64,000 bases of DNA, taken from JAAELZ01 sp047639475 (GTDB lineage: Bacteria; Pseudomonadota; Gammaproteobacteria; Arenicellales; Poriferihabitantaceae). The stretch is taken from positions 58,958 to 122,957 of the forward strand of contig JBLIOD010000001.1 of NCBI GenBank assembly GCA_047639475.1, written 5' to 3'. The notes beneath the pieces are model-generated. The model was given only the letters and a program-made list of their open reading frames with translations. It was not told the DNA's origin and did not search any database. Positions 45,078 through 53,109 of the stretch are shown in pieces; position 1 is the first letter of the stretch, and each line of letters starts with the position of its first letter. Made by a program: the position numbers and the translations under genes.

Positions 45078-46613
45078 ATGTCTCTCGCAGTAATTCAAAC
45101 TTTGGCGGAACAAGGTATTGCCGCCCCAGAAGTCAGCGTCGAAGTACATCTCACAGGCGGATTACCCGCTTTTTCAATGGTCGGATTGCCAGAAGCAGCT
45201 GTACGCGAAAGTAGAGACCGGGTGCGTAGTGCGATTATAAACTCCAACTTTGAATTCCCTAGAAAGAAAATAACGGTCAACTTGGCGCCAGCTGATTTAC
45301 CGAAAGAAGGAGGCCGTTATGATTTAGCCATAGCGATCGGCATTCTGGCCGCTTCTGGGCAAGTTAGAATAGATCAACTAAATGAAACGGTTTTCTTTGG
45401 TGAGCTGGCACTGAGCGGAGAACTAAGAAGAACACGCGGAGTGCTCATCGCCGCTCTGTCACTGATAGCGAAGCAGCAGCAATTTATAGTACCGATTGCA
45501 AACCGTAAAGAAGCGGCGCTGGCTCCGCAGGTGACAGTATTTGGGGCTGCACATTTGCTTGATGTGGTTGCGCATCTAAATGGTGTAAAAACGATAACAA
45601 CTGTACCTGAAAATCTAGAAGATGAAGAACCAAGAGCCGAGAGCCAAGAAACTAAAGCAGCCTCATTGGATCTCTCTGATATTAAAGGGCAATCATACGC
45701 TAAACATGCTTTAGAAATTGCGGCAGCGGGTGAGCACAATATCCTATTGGTCGGCCCTCCTGGTACCGGTAAAACCATGCTGGCCAGCCGTTTCGTCAAT
45801 TTGCTACCCGACTTGCCGGATGAACAAGCACTACAAAGCGCTGCCCTGAATTCGCTAGGCCAAGATGGAGTGAATCTCGACACATGGCGAGCCCGCCCAT
45901 TTCGTTCGCCGCATCATAGTGCATCCGCCGCCGCTATAGTGGGGGGCGGTTCAAAAGCGCTACCTGGAGAGATCTCGTTAGCACACAACGGTGTTTTATT
46001 TTTGGACGAACTGACTGAATTTGACAGAAAGGTATTGGAATCTATGCGCGAGCCGCTTGAATCAGGTGAGGTATCAATTTCAAGGGCGACTCATAGAAAC
46101 GTGTATCCCTCCAAATTTATTTTAGTTGCTGCAATGAACCCATGCAAGGATGGCTTCTATGGTGATCGTCAGTTCCCGGACAGATGTTCCTGCACCCCCG
46201 CGCAAATTCAGCAATACCGATCGAAGATATCTGGCCCTATGCTCGATAGAATCGACATGCACATAGAGGTGCCGAGAGTGTCCCAAGCAATATTGAGTGC
46301 ACCCGCTGATAAGGAGCCGTGTACGGCTTCAATTAAAGCGAGAGTAGTGCGGGCTAGGGCAGTGCAAATAAAGCGGCAAAGCTGTTTAAATTCAGAGTTG
46401 CCTGTAAAGCAGATTGAATCAGTATGCACCTTAGACGAAGCAACAAACAAGGTGCTGAATAACGCAATAGAACGACTGGGCCTCAGCGGCAGGGCATACC
46501 ACCGCATATTGAAACTAGCCCGTACTATCGCTGATTTGGCAAACGCCGAAAACATTCAGCAAACCCATGTAATGCAAGCGATACAATTGCGTAGCTTTGA
46601 TCGGGTTTTATAA
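45078..46613 (+). CDS. comM: ComM-like Mg-chelatase-family AAA+ ATPase
   Basis: 511 residues. N-terminal Lon-protease-like domain (LTGGLPAFSMVGLPEAAVRE), central AAA+ module with Walker A GPPGTGKTML and Walker B FLDELTEF, and a C-terminal YifB-type domain. ComM is a branch-migration helicase promoting integration of transformed DNA. A strong AAGGAGG ribosome-binding site lies 8 nt before the ATG. Last gene of the surA-ubiK-comM run. Confidence 0.96.
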   Translation: MSLAVIQTLAEQGIAAPEVSVEVHLTGGLPAFSMVGLPEAAVRESRDRVRSAIINSNFEFPRKKITVNLAPADLPKEGGRYDLAIAIGILAASGQVRIDQLNETVFFGELALSGELRRTRGVLIAALSLIAKQQQFIVPIANRKEAALAPQVTVFGAAHLLDVVAHLNGVKTITTVPENLEDEEPRAESQETKAASLDLSDIKGQSYAKHALEIAAAGEHNILLVGPPGTGKTMLASRFVNLLPDLPDEQALQSAALNSLGQDGVNLDTWRARPFRSPHHSASAAAIVGGGSKALPGEISLAHNGVLFLDELTEFDRKVLESMREPLESGEVSISRATHRNVYPSKFILVAAMNPCKDGFYGDRQFPDRCSCTPAQIQQYRSKISGPMLDRIDMHIEVPRVSQAILSAPADKEPCTASIKARVVRARAVQIKRQSCLNSELPVKQIESVCTLDEATNKVLNNAIERLGLSGRAYHRILKLARTIADLANAENIQQTHVMQAIQLRSFDRVL

Positions 46614-46863
46614 ATCTGCTATCCAACAGAACTATAATTACAAAACTAAGCAATATCTTGAAATTTACCGCTACAAACATTAGGCCCGCTGTTCACCATT
46701 TTTTATCAAAGGTGAATTATTGTTGTGCGAGGGAAATATTCTATGAAAACAAGAAACATCGCCAATTGATGTATCTGGATTTGGATTAAGATTGACCTTC
46801 TCCTCAATAAACATCCAAATACTATTGGCAACTCGGCAATTTTCAGGGTAGTTGCACGTTTTT
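46614..46863. other. Intergenic stretch, no gene recognised
   Basis: Contains only very short frames, such as a 44-codon minus-strand frame at 46683-46817, that match nothing I recognise. The part next to 46863 includes CAACTACCCTGAAAATTGCC (minus strand), which resembles the non-coding tail after IS3-type orfB genes, so the IS remnant probably extends to about 46830. Confidence 0.5.
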
Positions 46864-47217
46864 CTACGTAGCCAATGATACTTCTTTTTGTGGATTTAGC
46901 GCAACCGCACCGCAAGGCCGCCAGTTTCTAGTGCTGCCCGACCAAGGGTTGGGTTTCTTCGCTTTAGCTGTCTGATAAACAGTCTCTCTGTTTGCTAGCA
47001 AAGCACTATCCTCTCCTCGATAGCGCTGGCCGGGGGCAACATAGCGAATTGCGCTGTGCCGATGCGCTTCGTTATACCACTGTATAAACTTCCCCACCCA
47101 TTGTCTAGCAGCTTCTATGCTTTCGAAGCCTTGTGATGGCCACGCAGGGCAGTACTTAACCGTGCGGAACATCGATTCAATATAAGCATTGTCATTGCTA
47201 ACTCGTGGCCGTGAATA
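46864..47217 (-). mobile_element. IS3-family transposase (OrfB) C-terminal remnant
   Basis: The minus-strand frame begins abruptly near 47217 with AYSRPRVSNDNAYIESMFRT and continues through FIQWYNEAHRHSAIRYVAPG to a stop at 46864. These are the last two conserved blocks of the rve integrase core (the DDE Glu-containing SNDNAYIES region) and the C-terminal tail of IS3 OrfB. The N-terminal two-thirds of OrfB and all of OrfA are missing. At its cut end it abuts the truncated redoxin gene, so insertion and later deletion likely removed both 5' parts. Confidence 0.88.
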
Positions 47218-47554
47218 CGCAGTTATCGCTCTTTTCCGTGGATGAATGAATTGGAAGCGCGTTTAGAGGATGAAGACTTCATCATTATTAGAATTGATAC
47301 CCTAGAGTTTGATCGCGAGAAAAGCCGTGACAATGTGATAGAAAAAATAGCAGAGTTTGAATTGAAACATCCCACCATGATGGATAACGATTTTAGGTAT
47401 TGGAGAGCGATGAATAACCGTTTTGGCCTTGCTATTATCTGATCGATAAAAAAGGTTTCATACGCAAGCAGTACGAAGGCGAAACCCACGCAGAGTTACC
47501 TAGAGCAATCAATATTGAAAAGCAGATCGGAGAATTACTGCTAAAGCCGGTTTA
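47218..47554 (+). pseudogene. Thioredoxin-like redoxin domain, 5'-truncated and frameshifted
   Basis: From about 47218 the frame reads WMNELEARLEDEDFIIIRID and HPTMMDNDFRYWRAMNNRF, then stops at 47442. The next frame continues FWPCYYLIDKKGFIRKQYEG to a stop at 47554. Joining them needs one extra T in the T-run 47421-47424. The result is the C-terminal half of a TlpA/AhpC-type redoxin; the N-terminal CxxC half is missing. The truncation point coincides with the IS3 remnant. Non-functional as read. Confidence 0.8.
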
Positions 47555-47627
47555 AGGCGTTAAGTTTATTGAAACACAGTCAACAGTCGGGTTTAATCTG
47601 AACGTTTCTTATGTAGGAAGGTTACGG

Positions 47628-48425
47628 TTGGAACAGTCAGCAGCGCATTATTATCAAAAAGGGTGGCAACACTTTGAGTTCGACCCTAAGCTGTTTGATT
47701 GGGTACAAATTGCGTTGCCTTTCGCTGAGTCAGCCATAAATGAGCCGAAGAATGCACAGTGGTTACGCTCCGATGGAACCTGGTTTGTCGGTGTTAATGC
47801 GTTGCCCAACACTTATACCGGCGCTATCGGTGACTCTGGACCTCTGGGTGGAGATGCCGTCTCCTTTATACGCAACGAGATAAACATCAGCAGGTTCGAG
47901 TTTGACCAAGCTCAAATTTCTGTCTGTTATCCCGGCTACCCCCGCCCATCGGCCGACGAATCTCATAATGCCTATCTATATCGCGTAAAACGAGATGCGG
48001 CTCATGTCGATGGTTTTAGAGCACAAGGTGACCTTCGTCGTCGATTCTTGGATGAATATCATCATTTTATATTGGGTATTCCTCTTGTTGAATTCTCCGA
48101 GGATGCCGCACCTTTTGTTGTGTGGGAAGGGTCGCATGGAATAATCAGATCAGTCATGCTTGAGCGTTATAAAAATATTCCTACTGAAAATTGGGTAAAT
48201 GAAGACGTGACTGATGCTTACAAAGAAGCAAGGTCCCTGGTATTTAAACAGTGTAAACGAGTTGAAATCAGTGCAAAGCCAGGAGAAGCTTTTCTAGCGC
48301 ATCGTTTAACCGTTCATGGCATCGCTCCTTGGAGTAACAACGCTACTGCTGATCCTCGAGGCAGGATGATGAGTTACTTTCGTCCAGAGGGGAAAGACGC
48401 AAACAGCTGGTTAACGGACCTCTAG
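47628..48425 (+). CDS. Probable PhyH-like 2OG-Fe(II) dioxygenase
   Basis: 265 residues from a TTG preceded by an AGGAAGG-type site. Candidate iron ligands: HVDGF in KRDAAHVDGF and the distal His in FLAHRLTVHGIAPW, with a 2OG-anchoring Arg in PRGRMMSYFRPE. This order and spacing match the phytanoyl-CoA dioxygenase-like group. The substrate is unknown. It is intact, unlike several neighbours, and convergent with the NTF2-like gene. Confidence 0.72.
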   Translation: MEQSAAHYYQKGWQHFEFDPKLFDWVQIALPFAESAINEPKNAQWLRSDGTWFVGVNALPNTYTGAIGDSGPLGGDAVSFIRNEINISRFEFDQAQISVCYPGYPRPSADESHNAYLYRVKRDAAHVDGFRAQGDLRRRFLDEYHHFILGIPLVEFSEDAAPFVVWEGSHGIIRSVMLERYKNIPTENWVNEDVTDAYKEARSLVFKQCKRVEISAKPGEAFLAHRLTVHGIAPWSNNATADPRGRMMSYFRPEGKDANSWLTDL

Positions 48426-48506
48426 CGACTTTAAAAGCATCTTTGCTTCAGCAATCTAGCCTTTGAGTAAATTTAACGCAACGCTGAAACAGAACAAGGG
48501 AATGAC

Positions 48507-48899
48507 CTAAACTCCTTCTTGCACCTGTCGGTCGTACTCAAGTACATCAAAGCCCCCATCAGCTTCAACAATTAACAGCTCCTCAGATAGCACCCAATTT
48601 TGCCAACCGGGGATTCGCACGAACTGGCCTGTTTCACTATTTGTGCCCTCTAGTGTCCAGATAAATATCGCCTGATTTCCTCCCGTTCGAAGGTCGTCCA
48701 TTCGCAGTATTAGATCAGGGAATTCTACAAAGAACGCGCCCATGGCGTCAGCAATGGCCGCTCTGCCGATAGTCGCTTGCCCTTTGTTGATAATGCTAAC
48801 GGCATTTTCTGAGAAAAATGCTGCCACGTTTGCGCCTGACCTTGAGCACCATGCTTGAGTATATGCTTCGGCGATTTTTGTAAATTCGTTTGGGCTGAT
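48507..48899 (-). CDS. SnoaL/NTF2-like protein with no standard start codon
   Basis: About 130 residues. Family-like sequence starts at ISPNEFTKIAEAYTQAW and continues AAFFSENAVSIINKGQ, FPDLILRMDDLRTGG and IPGWQNW. The position where relatives begin with MSP is an ATC codon (48897-48899), and no ATG, GTG or TTG occurs between the upstream stop and the internal GTG at 48827. Translation may start at ATC, at the internal GTG (106 residues, losing the first helix), or the start codon may be mutated. Fold family clear; function unknown. Confidence 0.65.
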   Translation of the reverse strand: MSPNEFTKIAEAYTQAWCSRSGANVAAFFSENAVSIINKGQATIGRAAIADAMGAFFVEFPDLILRMDDLRTGGNQAIFIWTLEGTNSETGQFVRIPGWQNWVLSEELLIVEADGGFDVLEYDRQVQEGV

Positions 48900-48966
48900 A
48901 GGCCTGATTTCTCTTTGGTCGTACTTGGTTATGGCCGATGGTTGGTTTTTTTGTTAGGAAAGCAAT

Positions 48967-49470
48967 TTATAAATCTAAACCCATAAATACCATGTGCTTC
49001 TGAAACTGTTCACCTACTTCACTTCCCGGATATATTTCAATCTCTTTAAAACCAAAAACTCTGTACAACTCATGGGCTTTAACCATGAAGTTGGCGCTGT
49101 CCAGTTTGATCTCAGAATACCCCGATTCTTTTGCATCTGAAATGAGTTTCTCCATTAAGTTGTAGCCAATTTTCTTTCCGCGGTATCCCGGGCGCACAAA
49201 CATGCGTTTAATTTCGCATGCGGTGTCGCTCAACCTTTTAAGAAACGCAATACCTGCAAATTCCGAATCAACTTTCGCCAGTAACAAACGCCCCTTGGGC
49301 GGGAGGTACTGATCGGTTTGAGCCAAGGAGTAAGCCAACATCGCATCAATATCCAACGTTTCTTTAAAGTATTCCTTCGATTGAATGTTGGCCCACTCAA
49401 GATACTCTTTAGTCAATTTTGATGCTTCTTTAAAATCATTAGGTTCGCTGGCTTGAGTGATGGTTGTCAT
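48967..49470 (-). CDS. GNAT-family N-acetyltransferase
   Basis: 167 residues. Acetyl-CoA-binding motif A is RMFVRPGYRGKKIGYNLMEKL, preceded by the beta4 strand AGIAFLKRLSDTACEI; motif B is KLDSANFMVKAHELYRVFGF. It resembles small-molecule GNATs with unknown acceptor. It lies 67 nt upstream of the NTF2-like gene on the same strand. Confidence 0.88.
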   Translation of the reverse strand: MTTITQASEPNDFKEASKLTKEYLEWANIQSKEYFKETLDIDAMLAYSLAQTDQYLPPKGRLLLAKVDSEFAGIAFLKRLSDTACEIKRMFVRPGYRGKKIGYNLMEKLISDAKESGYSEIKLDSANFMVKAHELYRVFGFKEIEIYPGSEVGEQFQKHMVFMGLDL

Positions 49471-49570
49471 TTTTTACCCTTATTGATGATCGTTAATGTT
49501 AATTACAGTGTATATGAATCCGCATGATGTGCACGCTTGAATTCAAAACCGGCGGCTTATCTGGTTGATT

Positions 49571-50020
49571 TCACTGTGGCTCAGAATACGACTGAGCAAA
49601 GGTAAATGCTTCTTTGTTAGGTCCGTTGGTGTTTAACAGAGTCAGCCTTTCTTTGCCTTCCTCGACACTGGGAGTATGCCCCTCAGGAACCCACCAAAGC
49701 ACTTGGTGGGCATTCTTCATCTTAGAAAACCAGGCGCGCTTATTGCGCAGTAAATCGACGTGAATGGATTTATACACATAGTTTTGTAATACCTCCATAT
49801 TCTTCCAAACACTCATGTTGACGATGATCAAGGGGTCTTCAAAAGCAACGATAGCCGTCGCATCGCCTTCGTCTGTTTGTAATCGCCAAATAAATCCAGG
49901 AGATTGGTCCGCCAAGGCATTGATTTCATCGAGTCGTTCAACAAAGCTACTCATTGTTTCAGATTCCATAGAATCATGCGCGAGCGCAATGTTGATTTGG
50001 GACAAGTGATAGTTACGCAT
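49571..50020 (-). CDS. DUF3291 domain protein
   Basis: 149 residues. The N-terminal YHLSQINIALAHDSMES and the core MSVWKNMEVLQNYVYKSIHV, AWFSKM and VLWWVPEGHTPSVEE match DUF3291, a small dimeric alpha-beta barrel-like family related to antibiotic-biosynthesis monooxygenase folds. Biochemical role unknown. A single-gene unit typical of this accessory zone. Confidence 0.85.
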   Translation of the reverse strand: MRNYHLSQINIALAHDSMESETMSSFVERLDEINALADQSPGFIWRLQTDEGDATAIVAFEDPLIIVNMSVWKNMEVLQNYVYKSIHVDLLRNKRAWFSKMKNAHQVLWWVPEGHTPSVEEGKERLTLLNTNGPNKEAFTFAQSYSEPQ

Positions 50021-50146
50021 AAATAGTTGTTAATGAATAGTACTGGATAGTGATCTTAATATTACCGAAAAAACGATCTGGCTTAATTGGGCACTTAAAG
50101 ATGGCCCGTTGGTGATTTAGGTCCCTAATATAGAGGTAATCATTTC

Positions 50147-51340
50147 CTATTGAATAACCGACGCAGTAATTGCGTTAGCAAAACGGTCTCCTGCCCAATT
50201 TCTTTGCCCCTCGGCCCTGATTGCTAGCTCAGTGGAAAGAAACACGCCAACGATTTTATTATCCGGATCGACCCAAAGCAGCGATCCACCCGCACCCGAA
50301 TGACTGAATGTACTTGGAGAATACAGATTGGCGTATTTAAGATCGAGCTTCGTTCCAGGAATGTCCTATCCAATCCCTCTGGCCGCATCTTGTAAGGCTT
50401 CGTCGCTGTCGCCATCGGGGTAAGCCAGGCGTGTGATTTCTAGTCATGTACGAGATTGTCGCAGGGCTCAGAATTTGTTCGCCGTTTAACGTACCCTTAT
50501 TGAGAAACATCTGGCCGAATATCGCAAGGTCGCCGGCAGTAGAGTAAGCCCCTGCACTGGCCCATGGAATGTCGACTAGCGAATCTGATTCAAGTCCCTG
50601 AAAAAATACCTCCTCGGCGCAAGCGTAAGCTGCCGTTGTAGGTCGATGGGTTACTTGGCTGGTTTTTTTCTGCCGGAACAATAAAGTGAGTGTCGCTCAT
50701 TACGAGCCGTTTGAATGCCCGCTGTTCAAGAAAGACGGCCAATGGCAGTCCGCTTACCCGTCTGACCACTTCTCCTAATAATTCAAAGGCATAATTTGAA
50801 TAGATAACGACAGAATCTGGTTTTCGAGACAGCGGTACTTGATATCCGGCGTGAAGAAAAGCATGAATTCTAGGGTGTAGTCCTTCAATCGTAGGCAAAG
50901 GGACATCACCTTTAAGGTTGTTTTGGTACGGTAAAGTATCCATCTCTTCCATGCCCATACCGCCGCCAGTATGCGTCAATAAGTGCCACAGGCACACCTT
51001 GTCCCTTATCCTTGCCTGAAAATTCAGGAATAAAGTCTTGCACTGGATTGTGCAAACTTATCCACCCATCTTCAACTAGCGCCATGATGGCTGTTGCGGT
51101 AAACAGCTTGCTTAATGAAGCCACTGGAACTAGAGCATCAAAGCCTAGCGCTAGTAAATAAGGGGTCGGCGATGCATTTCCTACTGAATGCTGGAAGCAG
51201 CTAACTCCTTCACGAAGAACTTGCATCAGAATTAATTGGTGTAGATCAGGTCGAATCCATGTTTTCGAAAGCGCCGCTAGTTGCTCAAGGCGGGATGCAG
51301 AGATTCCCACTTCTTCTGGAGTGCAAGATTCAATTGGCAT
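50147..51340 (-). pseudogene. Class C beta-lactamase-like serine hydrolase, multiply broken
   Basis: Begins MPIESCTPEEVGISASRLEQ with the catalytic motif VASLSKLFTA. Frame 2 resumes at about 51000 (LWHLLTHTGGG and the YSNYAFELLGEV motif). Frame 3 follows near the T7 run 50663-50669 (AYSTAGDLAIFGQMFLN). The last part, IVGVFLSTELAIRAEGQRNW, requires a shift at the G4 run 50417-50420 and reading through a TAG at 50366-50368. It ends at 50147, giving ~398 codons, the normal family length. Three shifts and a stop make this a pseudogene unless sequencing errors are common. Confidence 0.88.
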
Positions 51341-51511
51341 AGACTAATTTACTGTAGTGGCTAATGTTTTGTCCGTTTTAGTGTTCTCGTATCAGTTAAC
51401 GCCATGCCTGTTTTATCATCGCTTCTCTGGCGCAATGTACTTGACGGTGGTTGAAAATGCTTTTAGTTTTTTCTCGGTGTATTGGGTATGAACTCTTTTT
51501 ATTGATGCTGC

Positions 51512-51724
51512 TTAGTGACCAAGACTGACACCGGGGCGCCGGGCCACTGTGGGTCGAATCGGTCGGGGTGAAAAGCCGCCCGCGCAGTTAGGGCACACGT
51601 TTCCAAGAATGCGCTCAACGCAGTTTTTCTAAAAGGTGCACTCGTAAGTGCAAATCATGGCTTCTGTTGAATCAGGGGCTAAGTCCTTATCACAACATTC
51701 GCAGTTTGGCCTCATTTCTAACAT
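51512..51724 (-). pseudogene. DUF1272 small Cys-rich protein with internal amber stop
   Basis: Reads MLEMRPNCECCDKDLAPDST then CTYECTF, a TAG at 51629-51631, and continues KNCVERILGNVCPNCAGGFS and PRPIRPTVARRPGV to a stop. This is the DUF1272 pattern (70 codons), with Cys pairs forming zinc-ribbon-like sites. The stop replaces a position that in relatives is a conserved Cys (TFCADC-type). Function of DUF1272 is unknown. Too short and interrupted to appear in ordinary gene calls. Confidence 0.85.
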
Positions 51725-52165
51725 AGGCTCATTATCGCTGTTGAACGGGTTAGCGTACAGCCTCAAGATATGAATATTTCACAAATGGCTGACCGCTCGT
51801 TAGGCTTTGAAAATTCTGGTTCTAGGGGCAATCACTTCTTAACAATTTAACGCTGCTGACGTTAGATATGTGTACGACTAAGGTTTCGCCGGGTGAAGAT
51901 GAATTTTGGGAGATGAGAAGTTTTCCTAAACGTTTGCTACTAGATCAGTTCTCAGTAGCAGAAGTCGTGGGCGAAGCGCGACCATTGGAATAATATGGGT
52001 GATAGATGAACCTGGATACCTTGATCTGATTTGAATCAGCAAATACTGTGTAATCCATTACTTGTCCACGGTTACTTGCCTTGATCGTTTGTTAAAACTT
52101 GGCTGGACTTGTCTTGTCGCTGACGCGACGTTTCCTCGATGTATGCTGAGGGAAAAGGGGGTGTT
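51725..52165. other. Intergenic region with one small uncharacterised frame
   Basis: About 440 nt with no recognisable gene. A + strand frame at 51868-51993 (41 residues, starting MCTTKVSPGEDEFWEMRSFP) follows an ATG but lacks a clear ribosome-binding site and matches nothing I know. Several GTTAG/TTAAC words occur. No terminator. Confidence 0.4.
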
Positions 52166-52218
52166 GTTAACGCATCAAGCAGGGTTGGCAAAACCGACCG
52201 CTGCTTGACGTGTTAGAT
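52166..52218 (-). repeat. Imperfect hairpin downstream of csp; terminator or attC-like site
   Basis: On the minus strand: ATCTAAC, then GTCAAGCAG, GGTCGG, loop TTTTG, CCAACC, CTGCTTGA and GCGTTAAC. The arms TCAAGCAG/CTGCTTGA pair, with one extrahelical C on one side and unpaired 2-nt spacers before the outer TAAC/GTTA pairs. No T-run follows. The arrangement is what integron attC sites look like, but the right core (GTTAACA) departs from GTTRRRY. It may simply terminate csp transcription. Confidence 0.5.
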
Positions 52219-52226
52219 GTAGCTAC

Positions 52227-52433
52227 TTAGATAGCAACTACGTTGTTAGCGCATGGGCCTTTTTGACCTTCACCAACTTCGAATTCGACCTCTTGGCCGT
52301 CGTTCAGGGTAGCGTATCCGCCGCCTGCTTGGATTTCTGAATGGTGAACAAACAAATCTTTGCTGCCATCTTCTGGTGTAATAAAACCAAAGCCTTTATC
52401 GGCGTTGAACCATTTAACTGTACCTTTACTCAT
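52227..52433 (-). CDS. CspA-family cold-shock protein
   Basis: 68 residues. RNP1 is KGFGFITPEDG and RNP2 is DLFVHHSEI, in a single OB-fold. Acts as an RNA chaperone. No gene occupies the 276 nt upstream, consistent with the long structured leader common for csp genes, although I cannot tell whether this one is cold-induced. No Arg-to-Cys or other substitution at the aromatic RNA-binding patch (KWFNADKGFGF). Confidence 0.95.
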   Translation of the reverse strand: MSKGTVKWFNADKGFGFITPEDGSKDLFVHHSEIQAGGGYATLNDGQEVEFEVGEGQKGPCANNVVAI

Positions 52434-52709
52434 TTTCTTTACTCATTTTTGTTGGTGGAATAATAAAATTACATCCGAATCCACCGCTTCGCATGTAAAT
52501 TGAAATTTTTACAAAATCGTTATCTTAGGCATAAACGATAGGGCGCGGAGTATAACCAGTGATTCGATTCAAATGTATGGTTTTGTTGCTTTTTATACAG
52601 TATTTAGGCAATAAGTAGCATAAAAGAGACAAAATCTTGACTTAGATTGCTTTCATAATGCTTCTTTGGTGACTGTTATGGGTTGTTAAAGGCCTATTCT
52701 AGTTTTTAA
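52434..52709. other. Probable long csp 5' leader and promoter region
   Basis: 276 nt without a gene between the cold-shock gene and the GFA gene. AT-rich, with several A/T tracts. On the minus strand TTGACT-like and TATACT-like hexamers can be found, but not at a spacing I would defend. Function as leader is inferred from the gene type. Confidence 0.35.
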
Positions 52710-53102
52710 TTAGCCGAGTTTCCGCTGCTCAAATTGCGGCAAATCACCCTGTATGTCATGCCAATTCGCCTTGGAGCCGACGTAAATATGCGAATTTGGT
52801 TTTACGCTGGGATTTCCGTCAATCGTGCCCAGTGTTATTGATGTGATCTTACCCGTGTCAGTTCCCGCTATGGTTGAGCCGCATTGGTTACAAAAAGTCC
52901 AACCGCCGCCTGTCGGTAGTTCGTACGTAGTGAGATGTCTCGCTCCGGATAACCATTTGAAATTGCCTGCATGAAACTCTGCGTAAGTCGAAAATGCGGC
53001 ACCACGCTGTCTCTGACACATGGAACAATGAAAGTGATCCGCGGAAATCAGTGGACCGGTGGTCTCGTAACGGACAGCATTACATAAGCAGCGACCCTTC
53101 AT
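52710..53102 (-). CDS. GFA-family (CENP-V/GFA) zinc protein, copy 1
   Basis: 130 residues. Zinc-binding Cys: CLCNAVRYE, FHCSMCQRQRG and FCNQCGSTIAG. The family includes glutathione-dependent formaldehyde-activating enzymes, but most members have unproven activity. It starts 7 nt after the nitronate monooxygenase stop on the same strand, so they are likely cotranscribed. A second, diverged copy lies at 59553. Confidence 0.9.
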   Translation of the reverse strand: MKGRCLCNAVRYETTGPLISADHFHCSMCQRQRGAAFSTYAEFHAGNFKWLSGARHLTTYELPTGGGWTFCNQCGSTIAGTDTGKITSITLGTIDGNPSVKPNSHIYVGSKANWHDIQGDLPQFEQRKLG

Positions 53103-53109
53103 TGTCTAT

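Noticed and set aside
45374..45883. 169-codon frame antisense to comM
   Set aside because: It lies wholly within the AAA+ domain of comM, has no ribosome-binding site and low-complexity Ser-rich composition.
12031..51631. Amber codons as recoded sense codons (TAG in three decayed genes at 12031, 50366 and 51629)
   Set aside because: Intact genes murB, rimB and rimK end in TAG, so TAG is an ordinary stop here. The affected genes also have other lesions or lie in a decayed zone.
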